From positions 43,156 to 107,155 of the forward strand of contig JAFAEQ010000052.1 of the NCBI GenBank assembly GCA_023423935.1: a DNA stretch of 64,000 nt, in the 5' to 3' direction. The position numbers and the translations under genes were made by a program. This DNA comes from Pseudomonadota bacterium (lineage in GTDB: Bacteria; Pseudomonadota; Gammaproteobacteria; Steroidobacterales; Steroidobacteraceae). The notes beneath the pieces are model-generated. The model did no database searches. It had not been told where the DNA came from and was given only the letters and a program-made list of their open reading frames with translations. Position 1 is the first letter of the stretch. Each line of letters starts with the position of its first letter. This document shows, in pieces, positions 42,816-51,222 of this stretch.

Positions 42816-43885
42816 TGAAAGCGGCTGCGTTCATCGTGCTCCTGATGCTCGCCACGGCGCAGGCAGCCGAAGTCACATACCCGGATGTCGTACCCGGTTA
42901 TCAAATCGAGTTTCCGCGCGACGAAGGCGCTCATCCGCAGTTTCGCACCGAATGGTGGTACGTCACGGGCTGGCTGGAGCGTGAGTCCGGCGATCCGCTC
43001 GGCTTTCAGATCACGTTCTTTCGCACGCGTCCTGGCACGCAGGAGGACAATCCTTCGCGATTCGCGGCGAAGCAGGTGCTGTTTGCGCATGCGGCCGTCA
43101 GCGATCCGCTGCGCGGACGATTACTGCTCGGCGAGCGCTCTGCGCGTGCGGGCTTCGGTCTTGCGCAAGCGGCGGAAGGACAGCTCGATGTCGCAATCGA
43201 TGACTGGTCGTTGAAGTCGATCGGCGATGGCAGATATCGGGCTCGCGCGGTTGCGGCGGAGTTCGAGATGGATCTGAGCTTCGAAGCCACGCAGGCCCCT
43301 CTTCTGAACGGCAGCGAAGGATTCAGTCAGAAGAGTCCGGAACGTTTGAACGCCAGTTACTACTACAGCCAACCCCAGTTGCGCGCGAGCGGCACGCTCA
43401 CCATCGGTAAAGAACGTATCGCTGTGCGCGGAACGGCGTGGCTGGATCATGAGTGGTCGTCGGCGTTCCTGGATCCTCGCGCCCAGGGATGGGATTGGAT
43501 CGGCATCAATCTGGACAACGGCGGGGCACTGATGGCCTCGCGAATCCGTCAAGCCGATGGCGCTGCGCTGTGGTCGTTTGCGACCTGGCGCAGCGATGCA
43601 GACACGCCGCCTCAGATCTTCAGTACGCAGCAGATCGACTGGACACCGCTCAAGACCTGGCGGTCCGCGCGAACCGGTATCGACTATCCCATCGAATGGC
43701 AGGTGCGCGTCGGCGAGCGAACATTGCGCATCGTGCCGCTGATGGAGGATCAGGAGAGCGATACGCGCAACAGCACTGGCACCCTCTATTGGGAAGGTGC
43801 CGTGCGTGCCATCGACGAATCGAATCGAACCGTCGGTCGGGGATATCTCGAGCTGACCGGCTACGGTTCGCGGCTCAGAATGTGA
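42815..43885 (+). CDS. AttH-like exported lipocalin-type protein (COG5621)
   Basis: A 356-residue protein with a signal peptide (MKAAAFIVLLMLATAQAA) and the AttH/CrtC-like double lipocalin fold: FPRDEGAHPQFRTEWWYVTGWL, FGLAQAAEG, the YYYSQPQLRASGTL strand, GTAWLDHEWSS and WDWIGINLDNGGALMASRIR. Relatives act beside a LolD/FtsX-type ABC pair, as here, where the three genes overlap. The CrtC branch hydrates carotenoids, but this copy has no carotenoid gene nearby; a lipid or lipoprotein ligand is more likely. Confidence 0.87.
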   Translation: MKAAAFIVLLMLATAQAAEVTYPDVVPGYQIEFPRDEGAHPQFRTEWWYVTGWLERESGDPLGFQITFFRTRPGTQEDNPSRFAAKQVLFAHAAVSDPLRGRLLLGERSARAGFGLAQAAEGQLDVAIDDWSLKSIGDGRYRARAVAAEFEMDLSFEATQAPLLNGSEGFSQKSPERLNASYYYSQPQLRASGTLTIGKERIAVRGTAWLDHEWSSAFLDPRAQGWDWIGINLDNGGALMASRIRQADGAALWSFATWRSDADTPPQIFSTQQIDWTPLKTWRSARTGIDYPIEWQVRVGERTLRIVPLMEDQESDTRNSTGTLYWEGAVRAIDESNRTVGRGYLELTGYGSRLRM

Positions 43886-43952
43886 GCTGACGGAAAGCCG
43901 CGATGGAAGCGATGAGAGTGATGTCGCGAACGGCGTTGCCAATCGTTCAGTG

Positions 43953-43986
43953 AGCGGCGGGGCGGTCTCTTTCGACCGCCCTCGCT
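43953..43986. terminator. hairpin between convergent attH and HiPIP genes
   Basis: GGGCGGTC pairs with GACCGCCC around TCTTTC, with outer AGCG/CGCT pairing. It sits midway between two convergent stop codons and lacks a clear T-run, so it could serve both directions weakly. Confidence 0.45.
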
Positions 43987-44022
43987 GACATCACTTCATC
44001 GCTTTCGCGAGCGCAGTGGCGA

Positions 44023-44370
44023 TCAGACCTTCGATCCCGGCTTCAACACCCACACCTTGCACCAGCCGTCCTTGTTGACGAGCTTGCCCGGGAAGATGTT
44101 GCACGGCTGCCATTCTTCGCCTGGCTTGCCGACGAGCTGGACGCAGTTGTGGCAGAAGCTGCCGGGCTTGTATTGGGGATTCTTGGCCTTGTCGACTTTC
44201 GATGCGTCGTGCACGTAGCCCATGGCGACGGCCATCGGGTCTTTTTCGTCCAGATGTGGTGCCGTGCTCTGTGCGGCGGCTTCGCCGACCAAGCCCGCCG
44301 CTGGCAATGCGACCAATCCTGCTAGTGCGGACTTGAGCAGCGTGCGTCGATCGACAGGAGAGTCGCTCAT
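44023..44370 (-). CDS. hip: high-potential iron-sulfur protein (HiPIP)
   Basis: A 115-residue exported electron carrier. A twin-arginine signal (RRTLLKSALAGLVALPAAG) is followed by a mature domain with four cysteines in the HiPIP spacing: FCHNC, PCNIFPG and WCKVW. HiPIPs hold one 4Fe-4S cluster and shuttle electrons in the periplasm to photosynthetic reaction centres or terminal oxidases; no reaction centre is in the window. Confidence 0.95.
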   Translation of the reverse strand: MSDSPVDRRTLLKSALAGLVALPAAGLVGEAAAQSTAPHLDEKDPMAVAMGYVHDASKVDKAKNPQYKPGSFCHNCVQLVGKPGEEWQPCNIFPGKLVNKDGWCKVWVLKPGSKV

Positions 44371-44647
44371 GATGAAACCTCGTTGGCTGGCAGAAGTGCT
44401 GGCGGATGCCTGCCGATCGCAGACATCGGCTCGATTCTAGGCAAAGCGCGATGCACTGCCAACGAAGGGAAACTCCGCTATCGCCTCTCAGCGTCGATGA
44501 GCTAGGTAACCTCTGATCAATTCGCCATTCGCAACCCTAGTTGCTTCGCCCACCGAAGCATTTCAACCAGTTGCAGACTTGCGAAGGTCAGGGAAGTCGA
44601 TAAGTCAGAGCTTCCCGAGGCGTCAGCGCGTTCGATCGGGCAAGGCT
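44371..44647. other. intergenic region without recognised features
   Basis: About 277 bases upstream of HiPIP and downstream of the SPOR-like gene. No gene or RNA was recognised; the HiPIP promoter should lie near 44380-44430. Confidence 0.4.
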
Positions 44648-46531
44648 TTACTTGGTGAGCTTGCCGACGAGCCGCGACAGCAGCGAATCGTTCTTGGGTA
44701 GCTTGCGGATCGCGCTCTCTGAGAGCTGGACTTCGCGCGCCTCGTCGAGCAGTTGTTCCTGCAGACTTTTCTTGGTCTGGAGCGCCTTGTGCTTGCCGGT
44801 GGAGGACGTTCTCGCCAGTGGCGCCGAACGCCTGGTCGCAGGAGGAGCCGCTTTGGCCGCCGTGAGTGCCTTGTGCGTGCCGCTTGCATTCACCTTGAAC
44901 GACCCGGTGGCATTCGGCCTGAATGAGCCTGTAGCGTTGGGTCTGAACGAGCCTGTCGCGCTCGTATCCACTTCCATCGTGACCGTCGGAATCGTCGGCT
45001 TACGATCGCGCGCCTGATTCAGCTCGATGACCTTCGCTTCGCCCTTGGCAGAAGCTGCTGCCGTGGCTTTCGGCGCTGGCGCATCCTTGAAGCGCAGCTG
45101 CTCTGCGGTGCTGATGCGCATGACCGAAGGTGATGCAAAGAACGTTTTCAGATAACCCGCAACTGCCTCGGCCGACACTTCCTCACGGAAGAATCCGAGG
45201 CGCAGCGAATAGACGATCTTGCCACTGCCGGCGTTCGCGATCGAATACACGCGATAGGCCTCGAAGATGTCGAGGTGCGGCATCGCATCCAGATTCACCG
45301 GCTGCTCCGACACGACGAGTTGAATCGAGAACCACTTTTCGTCGTCGTTCATCTCCGCGCTGGTTAGTGCGCGAATGGTTTGCGTGCTGTCGAGCTCCAC
45401 TCTGCCCGCCGAAGGCGCCGCTGGCATTGCAGGCTTGTTCACGGATGAAGGAACAGGCGCGGAGGGTCTGGCCGTAGCGGCCGCGGGTTGCGCAGGTTTC
45501 GGCGGTGCCGCTTTGGTCGGCACAGGTTTAGATGCTGGCTTGGCTGTTGGCACGGCCGCCGTCTTGGCGGGTGCACTCGCAGCAGGCTTGACAGGCGTGG
45601 CGGGGGCAGAGGGTTCGAGAGTGAGTGCGACTGTGGGAATGTCCACGCCCTTGCCGACATGGAAGGGCTGCGCAGGCTCGCTTGCCGGCTTGTGAGATTC
45701 CGTCTTCGCAATCGGTGCCACGTCGTTCTCGAGCGTGAGCTCGATGATGGGCTCGGGTGCCTTCGGCTTTGGTGGCTGCTGAGGTTTCGCCTTGGCGGGC
45801 TCGGCCGGTCGCGCCTTGATCACGGTATCCGTCTTGAAGCCCGGTGCGATGGTACGAGCCGATGCTGACGTATCCGCGTTCTGCGGCGAAGAAAGTGCCG
45901 GCGGATCCCAAGACAGCTCGATCTCATCGACCGCAGTTGGGTTGGCCGCTTCGGGTTTGCTCGAGACAGGTGTCGTTTGAGGGGCGGGTTTCGAGGGTAC
46001 TGGCTTCTGCGAAGTTGCAGCGGGCGCCGATTGTGTCGCGACCGCCTTGGCAGTTGCTGACTCGGATTTCGCTGCTGTGCTCGCTGCAGGCTTTGCAGCT
46101 GGCGCCGCACTGGGTGTTACCTGCGGCGCGGAAGCAGGCGAGGGAACGACTGAGATCGTGGGCTTGCTGCGCGCCGTGGGCACATAACCGCGCGTGTGGC
46201 GACGATCTTCATCGGACAACGAGGTGACGAAGGCAGTCGGATAATTGTCGCGAACGGAGGCGAGCACGTCCTGGGCGTCAGCTTCGCTGGTGAAGAATCC
46301 GAGGCGCAGGCGATGTCGCGTGCGGCCGTCCTCGTTGCGGGCCACTTGATAGAGCTTGTAGCTCTCAAAACCGGGAATCGTTTTTCCAGCGGCTTGGATC
46401 GGCGCAATGGATGCGCACAGGTTGATGACGAAGAGTGGGCTGCCGGCGCCGGATGCAGAATTCGCGAGCGCAGGATCAGTCAGCAAGCCTGCGGACGTCC
46501 CTACGTAAACCCTGCTGGTGTTCTCTTCCAC
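44648..46531 (-). CDS. proline/alanine-rich protein with two SPOR-like domains and octapeptide repeats
   Basis: A 627-residue protein. Residues about 30-105 (FVINLCASIAPI, YKLYQVARNEDGRTRHRLRLGFF) and 395-470 (WFSIQLVVSEQPV, YRVYSIANAGSGKIVYSLRLGFF) look like two SPOR-type RNP folds. Between them is a long Pro/Ala/Lys linker. Near the C-terminus three near-identical octapeptides (ATGSFRPN type, 24-base DNA repeats at about 44888-44965) precede a basic tail. No signal peptide or transmembrane helix is obvious, so the usual envelope role of SPOR is uncertain. GTG at 46531 follows a GGGGA motif by about seven bases. Confidence 0.75.
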   Translation of the reverse strand: MEENTSRVYVGTSAGLLTDPALANSASGAGSPLFVINLCASIAPIQAAGKTIPGFESYKLYQVARNEDGRTRHRLRLGFFTSEADAQDVLASVRDNYPTAFVTSLSDEDRRHTRGYVPTARSKPTISVVPSPASAPQVTPSAAPAAKPAASTAAKSESATAKAVATQSAPAATSQKPVPSKPAPQTTPVSSKPEAANPTAVDEIELSWDPPALSSPQNADTSASARTIAPGFKTDTVIKARPAEPAKAKPQQPPKPKAPEPIIELTLENDVAPIAKTESHKPASEPAQPFHVGKGVDIPTVALTLEPSAPATPVKPAASAPAKTAAVPTAKPASKPVPTKAAPPKPAQPAAATARPSAPVPSSVNKPAMPAAPSAGRVELDSTQTIRALTSAEMNDDEKWFSIQLVVSEQPVNLDAMPHLDIFEAYRVYSIANAGSGKIVYSLRLGFFREEVSAEAVAGYLKTFFASPSVMRISTAEQLRFKDAPAPKATAAASAKGEAKVIELNQARDRKPTIPTVTMEVDTSATGSFRPNATGSFRPNATGSFKVNASGTHKALTAAKAAPPATRRSAPLARTSSTGKHKALQTKKSLQEQLLDEAREVQLSESAIRKLPKNDSLLSRLVGKLTK

Positions 46532-46986
46532 GTGACTTCCCCGTCGCGAAACAGACTGACCCCCAATGCCTAAGGGAAGCCTTACGGGGAAATCATTTCG
46601 TGAGCGGCGGAGTGTGTATGCGCGACACACTCGGATGACACGTTCAGCGCGGCGTGGAAATTTTCATTACTTCGACCGCAATCGGTTCGATGGCGATCGA
46701 CGTTCTGCGCGCTGACTCGTCGCTGTTGGCGACTCGTGGCAACCCCGCTGTCCTGGGAAATGAATTCCGTTAGACCGGTAGCTTTGCGTCCTCGCCTTTC
46801 GGCGAGTTTGCCCTTGGCACGGACCGATTCTTCGCGCTCGTGAAGCGATAAGTCAAGCGTCACAGTCGCTTTCAGAGGACACGCTATACGGCGACAGTCA
46901 GACGCCCAAGCCGTACGTACGGTTATGTCTTACAGCGAAATGGCTTATGTGAAAGGAGGGGATAGCGCGAGTGTGCGAGCTCGTGA
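46532..46986. other. intergenic region with a perfect 12-base palindrome
   Basis: About 455 bases without a supported gene. CCGTACGTACGG at 46911-46922 is a perfect palindrome and could be an operator. The 93-residue minus-strand frame at 46582-46863 has no start signal or domain and was not accepted. Confidence 0.4.
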
Positions 46987-47328
46987 TCAAACCGCCATGC
47001 GTGTCCAGGCTTCCTTCGTGGCGCTGGCGGGTTCACCGGCCATGATGCGGGGCGCGAGCTGCGAAACGATATGCACCTGCGCGGCGTCGGACAGCCCCAA
47101 GGCGCGCAAGGCACCTTCCAGACCATCGATCAGCTGGCGTCGATCGGTTTCTGCGGGGCATGCGTCGCGGGCAAGAGAAGCCAATTCGTCACCGACGCTT
47201 TGAATGGTTTCGGCAATCGAAGGGGCGAATTCGCTGAGATCGCCGCGCAGCCGGGCCGCAAATCGAAACGAGTTATAGGCGCAGACATAGGCGCGGTTAC
47301 GCAGCTTCAGGTTTCTGAGCAGTCCCAT
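46987..47328 (-). CDS. hypothetical helical protein
   Basis: A 113-residue soluble protein, MGLLRNLKLRNRAYVCAYNSFRFAARLRGD then mostly helical sequence (FAPSIAETIQSVGDELASLARDACPAETDRRQLIDGLEGALRALGLSD). No domain is recognised. GGAGAG lies eight bases before the ATG at 47328; a longer frame upstream lacks a signal. Confidence 0.55.
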   Translation of the reverse strand: MGLLRNLKLRNRAYVCAYNSFRFAARLRGDLSEFAPSIAETIQSVGDELASLARDACPAETDRRQLIDGLEGALRALGLSDAAQVHIVSQLAPRIMAGEPASATKEAWTRMAV

Positions 47329-47651
47329 CGGGCGTCTCTCCGCTTCAACCAATTCGACGAAAGTGTGGAGGCCGTCGCTTGCAGCGTGGTGTGAGCTACG
47401 TCTCAAAAGGCGGCCGCTTCGGGCTGTTGCGCACGCGCTGCATTGCCGATCAATCACCCACCCGGACGATGGCCTGCATCCACGTCAAGATTCTGGCGCG
47501 CGGTTGCGCGCTGGCGCCATTGACTTAAGGGCAGGTGCCAGCCAACCAGACCCTCGCCCAGGCGGGCCGCTCAACGCACGGGAGTGGTGAATGGATCCCG
47601 GATTCCGTGGGCGATGGCCAGAAACGGTGGGCAGTCAGCGTGCGCAGTTCC
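47329..47651. other. intergenic region without recognised features
   Basis: About 320 bases between two minus-strand hypothetical genes. GC-rich, with several short stem-forming stretches near 47500-47570, but no RNA family, repeat family or reading frame with a start signal was recognised. Confidence 0.4.
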
Positions 47652-47957
47652 TCATGCGCGTCCTACGTTCCGGTCCGTCGGCGAGTGGAAATATTCGCTC
47701 TCGGCCGCGAATTGTCTGGTGAGCTTGCGCAGCTCCTCCAGGCGACCTTCGGCGGTGCTGATGGGCAGGCACTCCTCACACTCGGGGTCCGAGCACGGCT
47801 GGCGCGAATAGAGCCAGTACTGCACTGCGCCCGCAAGAAGCCCATCGGCGATGTCCCAGATATCGGCCTTCTGGTCGGTATCGGCAATGCGATTACCGAG
47901 GTCAACGGCCTTGCCGAAGGCTTCGCTAAAGGGGTTTTCAGGTTCCTGCATGATCAT
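47652..47957 (-). CDS. small hypothetical protein with a cysteine cluster
   Basis: A 101-residue (or 99, from the ATG at 47951) soluble protein. The centre holds WLYSRQPCSDPECEECLPIST, a C-x4-C-x2-C cluster that could bind zinc or iron. The N-terminal half is helical and ends in VQYWLYSR. No named family is recognised. Confidence 0.55.
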   Translation of the reverse strand: MIMQEPENPFSEAFGKAVDLGNRIADTDQKADIWDIADGLLAGAVQYWLYSRQPCSDPECEECLPISTAEGRLEELRKLTRQFAAESEYFHSPTDRNVGRA

Positions 47958-48064
47958 CTTCGAGTCTTGAGCTGGTCGGTATTGTACCCACCTGGGGTCG
48001 CCTTGAAGAGAAGCAATATCGCTGCTTTACTCCCCCGACTTTAGGTAAATGACCCGAGGATCTC

Positions 48065-48457
48065 ATGGCTGAAGAACGCGATGCCGAAGCGCAGATGGAT
48101 GCGGATGCGCTGTATCAAGAGGAAATGTTCACCGATCGTCGCGTGGGCGCGCTGCGACGGCTGACTCCGGTGAAGCGCGATGGGTCGCGCGACGAGGGCA
48201 GGCCCGTGCTCTTCATCGGTCAGGCTGAAATCATGACCAACATGGGGCCCGTCCCGATCAGCTTCGAGATTCCGGGCGACAATCTCGAGCAGGCCATCGC
48301 GGGTTTTGGTCCGGCGGCCAACGAGGCGGTCGAGCGCACGGTCCAGCAGATTCAGGAGCTGCGCCGGCAGCAGGCATCGCAGCTCGTCGTACCGCAGGGC
48401 GGCTTACCGCCGAATCTCGGTGGCGGCGGGCGCGGCGGCAAGATCCAACTGCCCTAA
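48065..48457 (+). CDS. conserved cytoplasmic protein of unknown function
   Basis: A 130-residue protein, MAEERDAEAQMDADALYQEEMFTDRRVGALRRLTPV and then LFIGQAEIMTNMGPVPISFEIPGDNLEQAIAGF, with a helical QIQELRRQQ segment and a Gly-rich tail. The YxEExFTDRRVGxxRRLTPV opening is shared by a gammaproteobacterial family of conserved cytoplasmic proteins, from memory of such sequences. GAGG is five bases before the ATG. Function unknown. Confidence 0.7.
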   Translation: MAEERDAEAQMDADALYQEEMFTDRRVGALRRLTPVKRDGSRDEGRPVLFIGQAEIMTNMGPVPISFEIPGDNLEQAIAGFGPAANEAVERTVQQIQELRRQQASQLVVPQGGLPPNLGGGGRGGKIQLP

Positions 48458-48476
48458 CTCGCTGCACCAACAAAGT

Positions 48477-48510
48477 GCCCGCTGCCCCGTTCTGGGGCAG
48501 AGGCGGGCGC
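48477..48510 (+). terminator. probable terminator after the conserved cytoplasmic protein gene
   Basis: GCCCGC-TGCCCC pairs with GGGGCA-GCGGGC (a three-base bulge interrupts the second arm) around GTTCT and is followed by GCTCTTCT. It lies about 20 bases after the stop codon. Confidence 0.45.
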
Positions 48511-48549
48511 TCTTCTGCCCATTTCCCGCCGATTGATGTGAGTTTCCGC

Positions 48550-48565
48550 TGGCACGCTTTTCGCT
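48550..48565 (+). promoter_or_regulatory. candidate sigma-54 promoter of the Anbu operon
   Basis: TGGCACG, four bases, then TCGCT matches the -24/-12 consensus TGGCACG-N4-TTGCW with one mismatch and exact spacing. It would place the transcription start near 48577, about 25 bases before the ATP-grasp start codon. No upstream activator site was recognised. Confidence 0.4.
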
Positions 48566-48601
48566 CCCCTCGCTGCTTGTCTCTCAAAGCCGAGATCGGG
48601 G

Positions 48602-50020
48602 ATGCCGGCCGCCACACCGTACGATGAAATGCATGCCGAGGACGGAAGTGTTCGAGAGCACTACCGCACCTTCGCCTCCTGGCTGGCAAAGACGCCGCAG
48701 GATCGAGTCGCCCAGAAGCGTACCGAAGCGGACTCTCTGTTCCATCGGGTCGGCATCACGTTCGCTGTCTACGGCGAGGAGGCCGGGACCGAGCGGCTGA
48801 TTCCGTTCGATATCGTTCCGCGCATTATTCCGGCGCGCGAGTGGCAACACCTCGCGAGTGGCCTGCGTCAGCGCGTCAAGGCGTTGAACGCATTCATCGC
48901 CGACATCTATCACGAACAGGAAATCCTCGCCGCTCGCAAGATCCCCGCCGAGCAGGTGTTGACCAATGGTCAGTATCGTCCGGAGATGCAGGGTGTCGCG
49001 GTTCCCGGTTCGATCTACGCGCACATTGCCGGTATCGACGTAGTGAGAGCGGGACGCGGAGAGTTCTACGTCCTCGAAGACAACCTGCGTGTGCCCTCCG
49101 GCGTGTCGTACATGCTGGAAGACCGTCGCATGATGATGCGGCTGTTTCCCGAGCTGTTCGCCCAGCATTCGATTGCGCCCGTCGAACACTATCCTGACCT
49201 TCTGCTCGAGAACCTGCGCAGCGTTGCGCCGCCCGGCGTCAACGATCCGACCGTCGTGTTGCTCACTCCGGGCGCTTACAACAGCGCCTACTTCGAGCAC
49301 GCTTTCCTCGCTCAGCAAATGGGCATCGAGCTCGTCGAAGGCCAGGATCTCTATGTCGAGGACGAATTCATCTACATGCGCACGACGCGCGGCCCCCAGC
49401 GGGTGGATGTGATCTATCGGCGCATCGACGATGACTTTCTCGATCCGCTGGTGTTCAGGCCCGACTCGATGCTTGGCATCCCCGGTTTGCTCGCAGCCTA
49501 TCGCGCAGGACGAGTCACGATCGCGAATGCAATCGGCACCGGTGTGGCCGACGACAAATCGATTTATCCGTACGTGCCGGACATGATTCGCTTCTATCTC
49601 GGCGAAGAGCCCCTGCTGTCGAACGTGCCGACCTACGTTCTGCGCCGCAAGGAAGATTACGAATACACGCTCGCGCATCTCTCTGAGCTCGTCGTGAAGG
49701 AAGTTCACGGCGCGGGCGGCTACGGCATGTTGATCGGCCCGGCCGCAAGCAAGAAGCAGCTCGAAGAATTTCGCGAGCGAATCATCCGCAGCCCGGAGAA
49801 ATACATTGCGCAGCCGACGCTGTCCTTGTCGGCCTGCCCCACGTTCGTCGAATCCGGAATCGCGCCGCGACATCTCGACTTGCGGCCATTCGTCCTGTCG
49901 GGTCGCGAAGTCACGCTCGTGCCGGGCGGGCTTACGCGAGTGGCGCTGCGCGAGGGCTCGCTCGTGGTGAACTCGTCCCAGGGCGGCGGCACGAAAGACA
50001 CATGGGTGCTCGAGCGATGA
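48602..50020 (+). CDS. circularly permuted ATP-grasp protein
   Basis: A 472-residue protein of the circularly permuted ATP-grasp (DUF404/DUF407) family. Typical segments are GITFAVYGEEAGTERLIPFDIVPRII, ALNAFIADIYHEQEIL, EDNLRVPSGVSYMLEDRRMM, VRLTPGAYN-type (VLLTPGAYNSAYFEHAFLA), NAIGTGVADDK, LVVKEVHGAGGYGMLIGP and RHLDLRPFVLSG. Such enzymes are predicted peptide-bond ligases and are nearly always beside an alpha-E protein, a transglutaminase-like protein and the Anbu peptidase, exactly as found here. Confidence 0.93.
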   Translation: MPAATPYDEMHAEDGSVREHYRTFASWLAKTPQDRVAQKRTEADSLFHRVGITFAVYGEEAGTERLIPFDIVPRIIPAREWQHLASGLRQRVKALNAFIADIYHEQEILAARKIPAEQVLTNGQYRPEMQGVAVPGSIYAHIAGIDVVRAGRGEFYVLEDNLRVPSGVSYMLEDRRMMMRLFPELFAQHSIAPVEHYPDLLLENLRSVAPPGVNDPTVVLLTPGAYNSAYFEHAFLAQQMGIELVEGQDLYVEDEFIYMRTTRGPQRVDVIYRRIDDDFLDPLVFRPDSMLGIPGLLAAYRAGRVTIANAIGTGVADDKSIYPYVPDMIRFYLGEEPLLSNVPTYVLRRKEDYEYTLAHLSELVVKEVHGAGGYGMLIGPAASKKQLEEFRERIIRSPEKYIAQPTLSLSACPTFVESGIAPRHLDLRPFVLSGREVTLVPGGLTRVALREGSLVVNSSQGGGTKDTWVLER

Positions 50021-50105
50021 CGATGATGCGTACATCACCTCCAGGCGCTTCGATGCAAGACGCTTCCGCAAGCTGCAGTCCACAGCCTGAAGTCCGCGTT
50101 TTCTC

Positions 50106-51053
50106 ATGCTGAGTCGCACGGCGGATCATCTCTATTGGATGGCGCGGTACACCGAGCGCGCGGAAAACCTCGCGCGCATGCTCGAGGTGAACTACCGCAT
50201 GTCGCTGCTACCGCAAGGCTCCGAGATCGTCGAGCAAGGCTGGGTGGCCACACTCACGATCATTGGCCTGTATGACGCCTTCAGGCAACGCTACGGCGCG
50301 GTTACGCCGACGAATGCGATCGCCTTCCTGGTGTTCGATCGCGACAACCCGCAGAGCATCTATAGCTGCGTACGCGCCGCACGCGAGAACGCCAGGGCCG
50401 TGCGCGGCACGCTGACCTCGGAGATCTGGGAAACGATCAACTCGACCTGGCTGGATATGCGTGTCGCCGGCATGCGTGCGTCGTCCGAAGCCGAGGTGGG
50501 CAACTTCTTCGAATGGGTCAAGCATCGATCGCATCTCACGCGCGGCGTGATTCAAGGCACGATGCTGCGTGACGAAGCCTGGCATTTCGCATGGCTCGGA
50601 ACCTATCTGGAACGCTCCGACAGCACCGCGCGCATTCTCGATGTGAAGTATCACCTGCTGCTGCCGCGAGGCGAGAAAGTGGGCGGCGCAGCCGACTACT
50701 ACCAATGGAGTGCATTGCTGCACTCCGTATCCGCATTCGAAATCTATCGCCGCGTCTATCGCGATCTGATCACCCCACGTCGAGTCGCCGAGTTGCTCGT
50801 GCTGCGCGATGACATGCCGCGATCGATCCGCCGCTGCATGGCGCAGGTGTACACGCACCTGATCGCCGTGCGTAACGGTCATTCCGCGGAAACCGAACGC
50901 CGCGCGGGCGAGTTACAGGCCTCGCTCAACTTCGGCCGCATCGACGATATCTTCGAAATGGGCCTGCACGAATACCTGGTCCAGTTCATGGGCCGCACGC
51001 GCGATCTGGGTGAGCGCGTCTCGAAGGACTTCCTGGTGTCGGCGGCGGATTGA
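50106..51053 (+). CDS. alpha-E domain protein
   Basis: A 315-residue all-helical protein (alpha-E/DUF403). It starts MLSRTADHLYWMARYTERAENLARML, the diagnostic opening, and has VAxLTIIGLYDAF, NFFEWVKHRSHLTRGV and DIKYHLLLP-type segments at the usual places. Function unknown; it is a fixed companion of the circularly permuted ATP-grasp protein, thought to be a scaffold or substrate holder. About 85 bases separate it from that gene. Confidence 0.93.
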   Translation: MLSRTADHLYWMARYTERAENLARMLEVNYRMSLLPQGSEIVEQGWVATLTIIGLYDAFRQRYGAVTPTNAIAFLVFDRDNPQSIYSCVRAARENARAVRGTLTSEIWETINSTWLDMRVAGMRASSEAEVGNFFEWVKHRSHLTRGVIQGTMLRDEAWHFAWLGTYLERSDSTARILDVKYHLLLPRGEKVGGAADYYQWSALLHSVSAFEIYRRVYRDLITPRRVAELLVLRDDMPRSIRRCMAQVYTHLIAVRNGHSAETERRAGELQASLNFGRIDDIFEMGLHEYLVQFMGRTRDLGERVSKDFLVSAAD

Positions 51054-51060
51054 GAACCTT

Positions 51061-51200
51061 GAGGAGCCGCAAAGACCGCGGACTTGAGGAGCCGCAAAGA
51101 CCGCAAAAAGATGATACGGGGGAGGAGATAGTCACTGCGCCTTGGCCCTGCTCCTTCCTGTGCGGTTTTGCTCTCTTTTTGCGGTCTTTGCGGCCGTCTG
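51061..51200. repeat. family A repeats between alpha-E and transglutaminase genes
   Basis: Two tandem copies of GCCGCAAAGACCGC (51066 and 51091) follow the alpha-E stop codon by 12 bases; the complement is at 51181, about 30 bases before the transglutaminase ATG. The element therefore lies inside the operon. Confidence 0.85.
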
Positions 51201-51222
51201 CCGTGTTTCTCGAGAGGTGACG

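Noticed and set aside
44648..46630. signal peptide on the SPOR-like protein
   Set aside because: Neither the GTG start at 46531 nor the upstream frame has a hydrophobic export segment.
46582..46863. 93-codon minus-strand frame
   Set aside because: No start signal, domain or helix/strand pattern; treated as intergenic.
48584..50119. 511-codon minus-strand frame
   Set aside because: Antisense to the circularly permuted ATP-grasp gene; composition is Arg/His-rich and without motifs.
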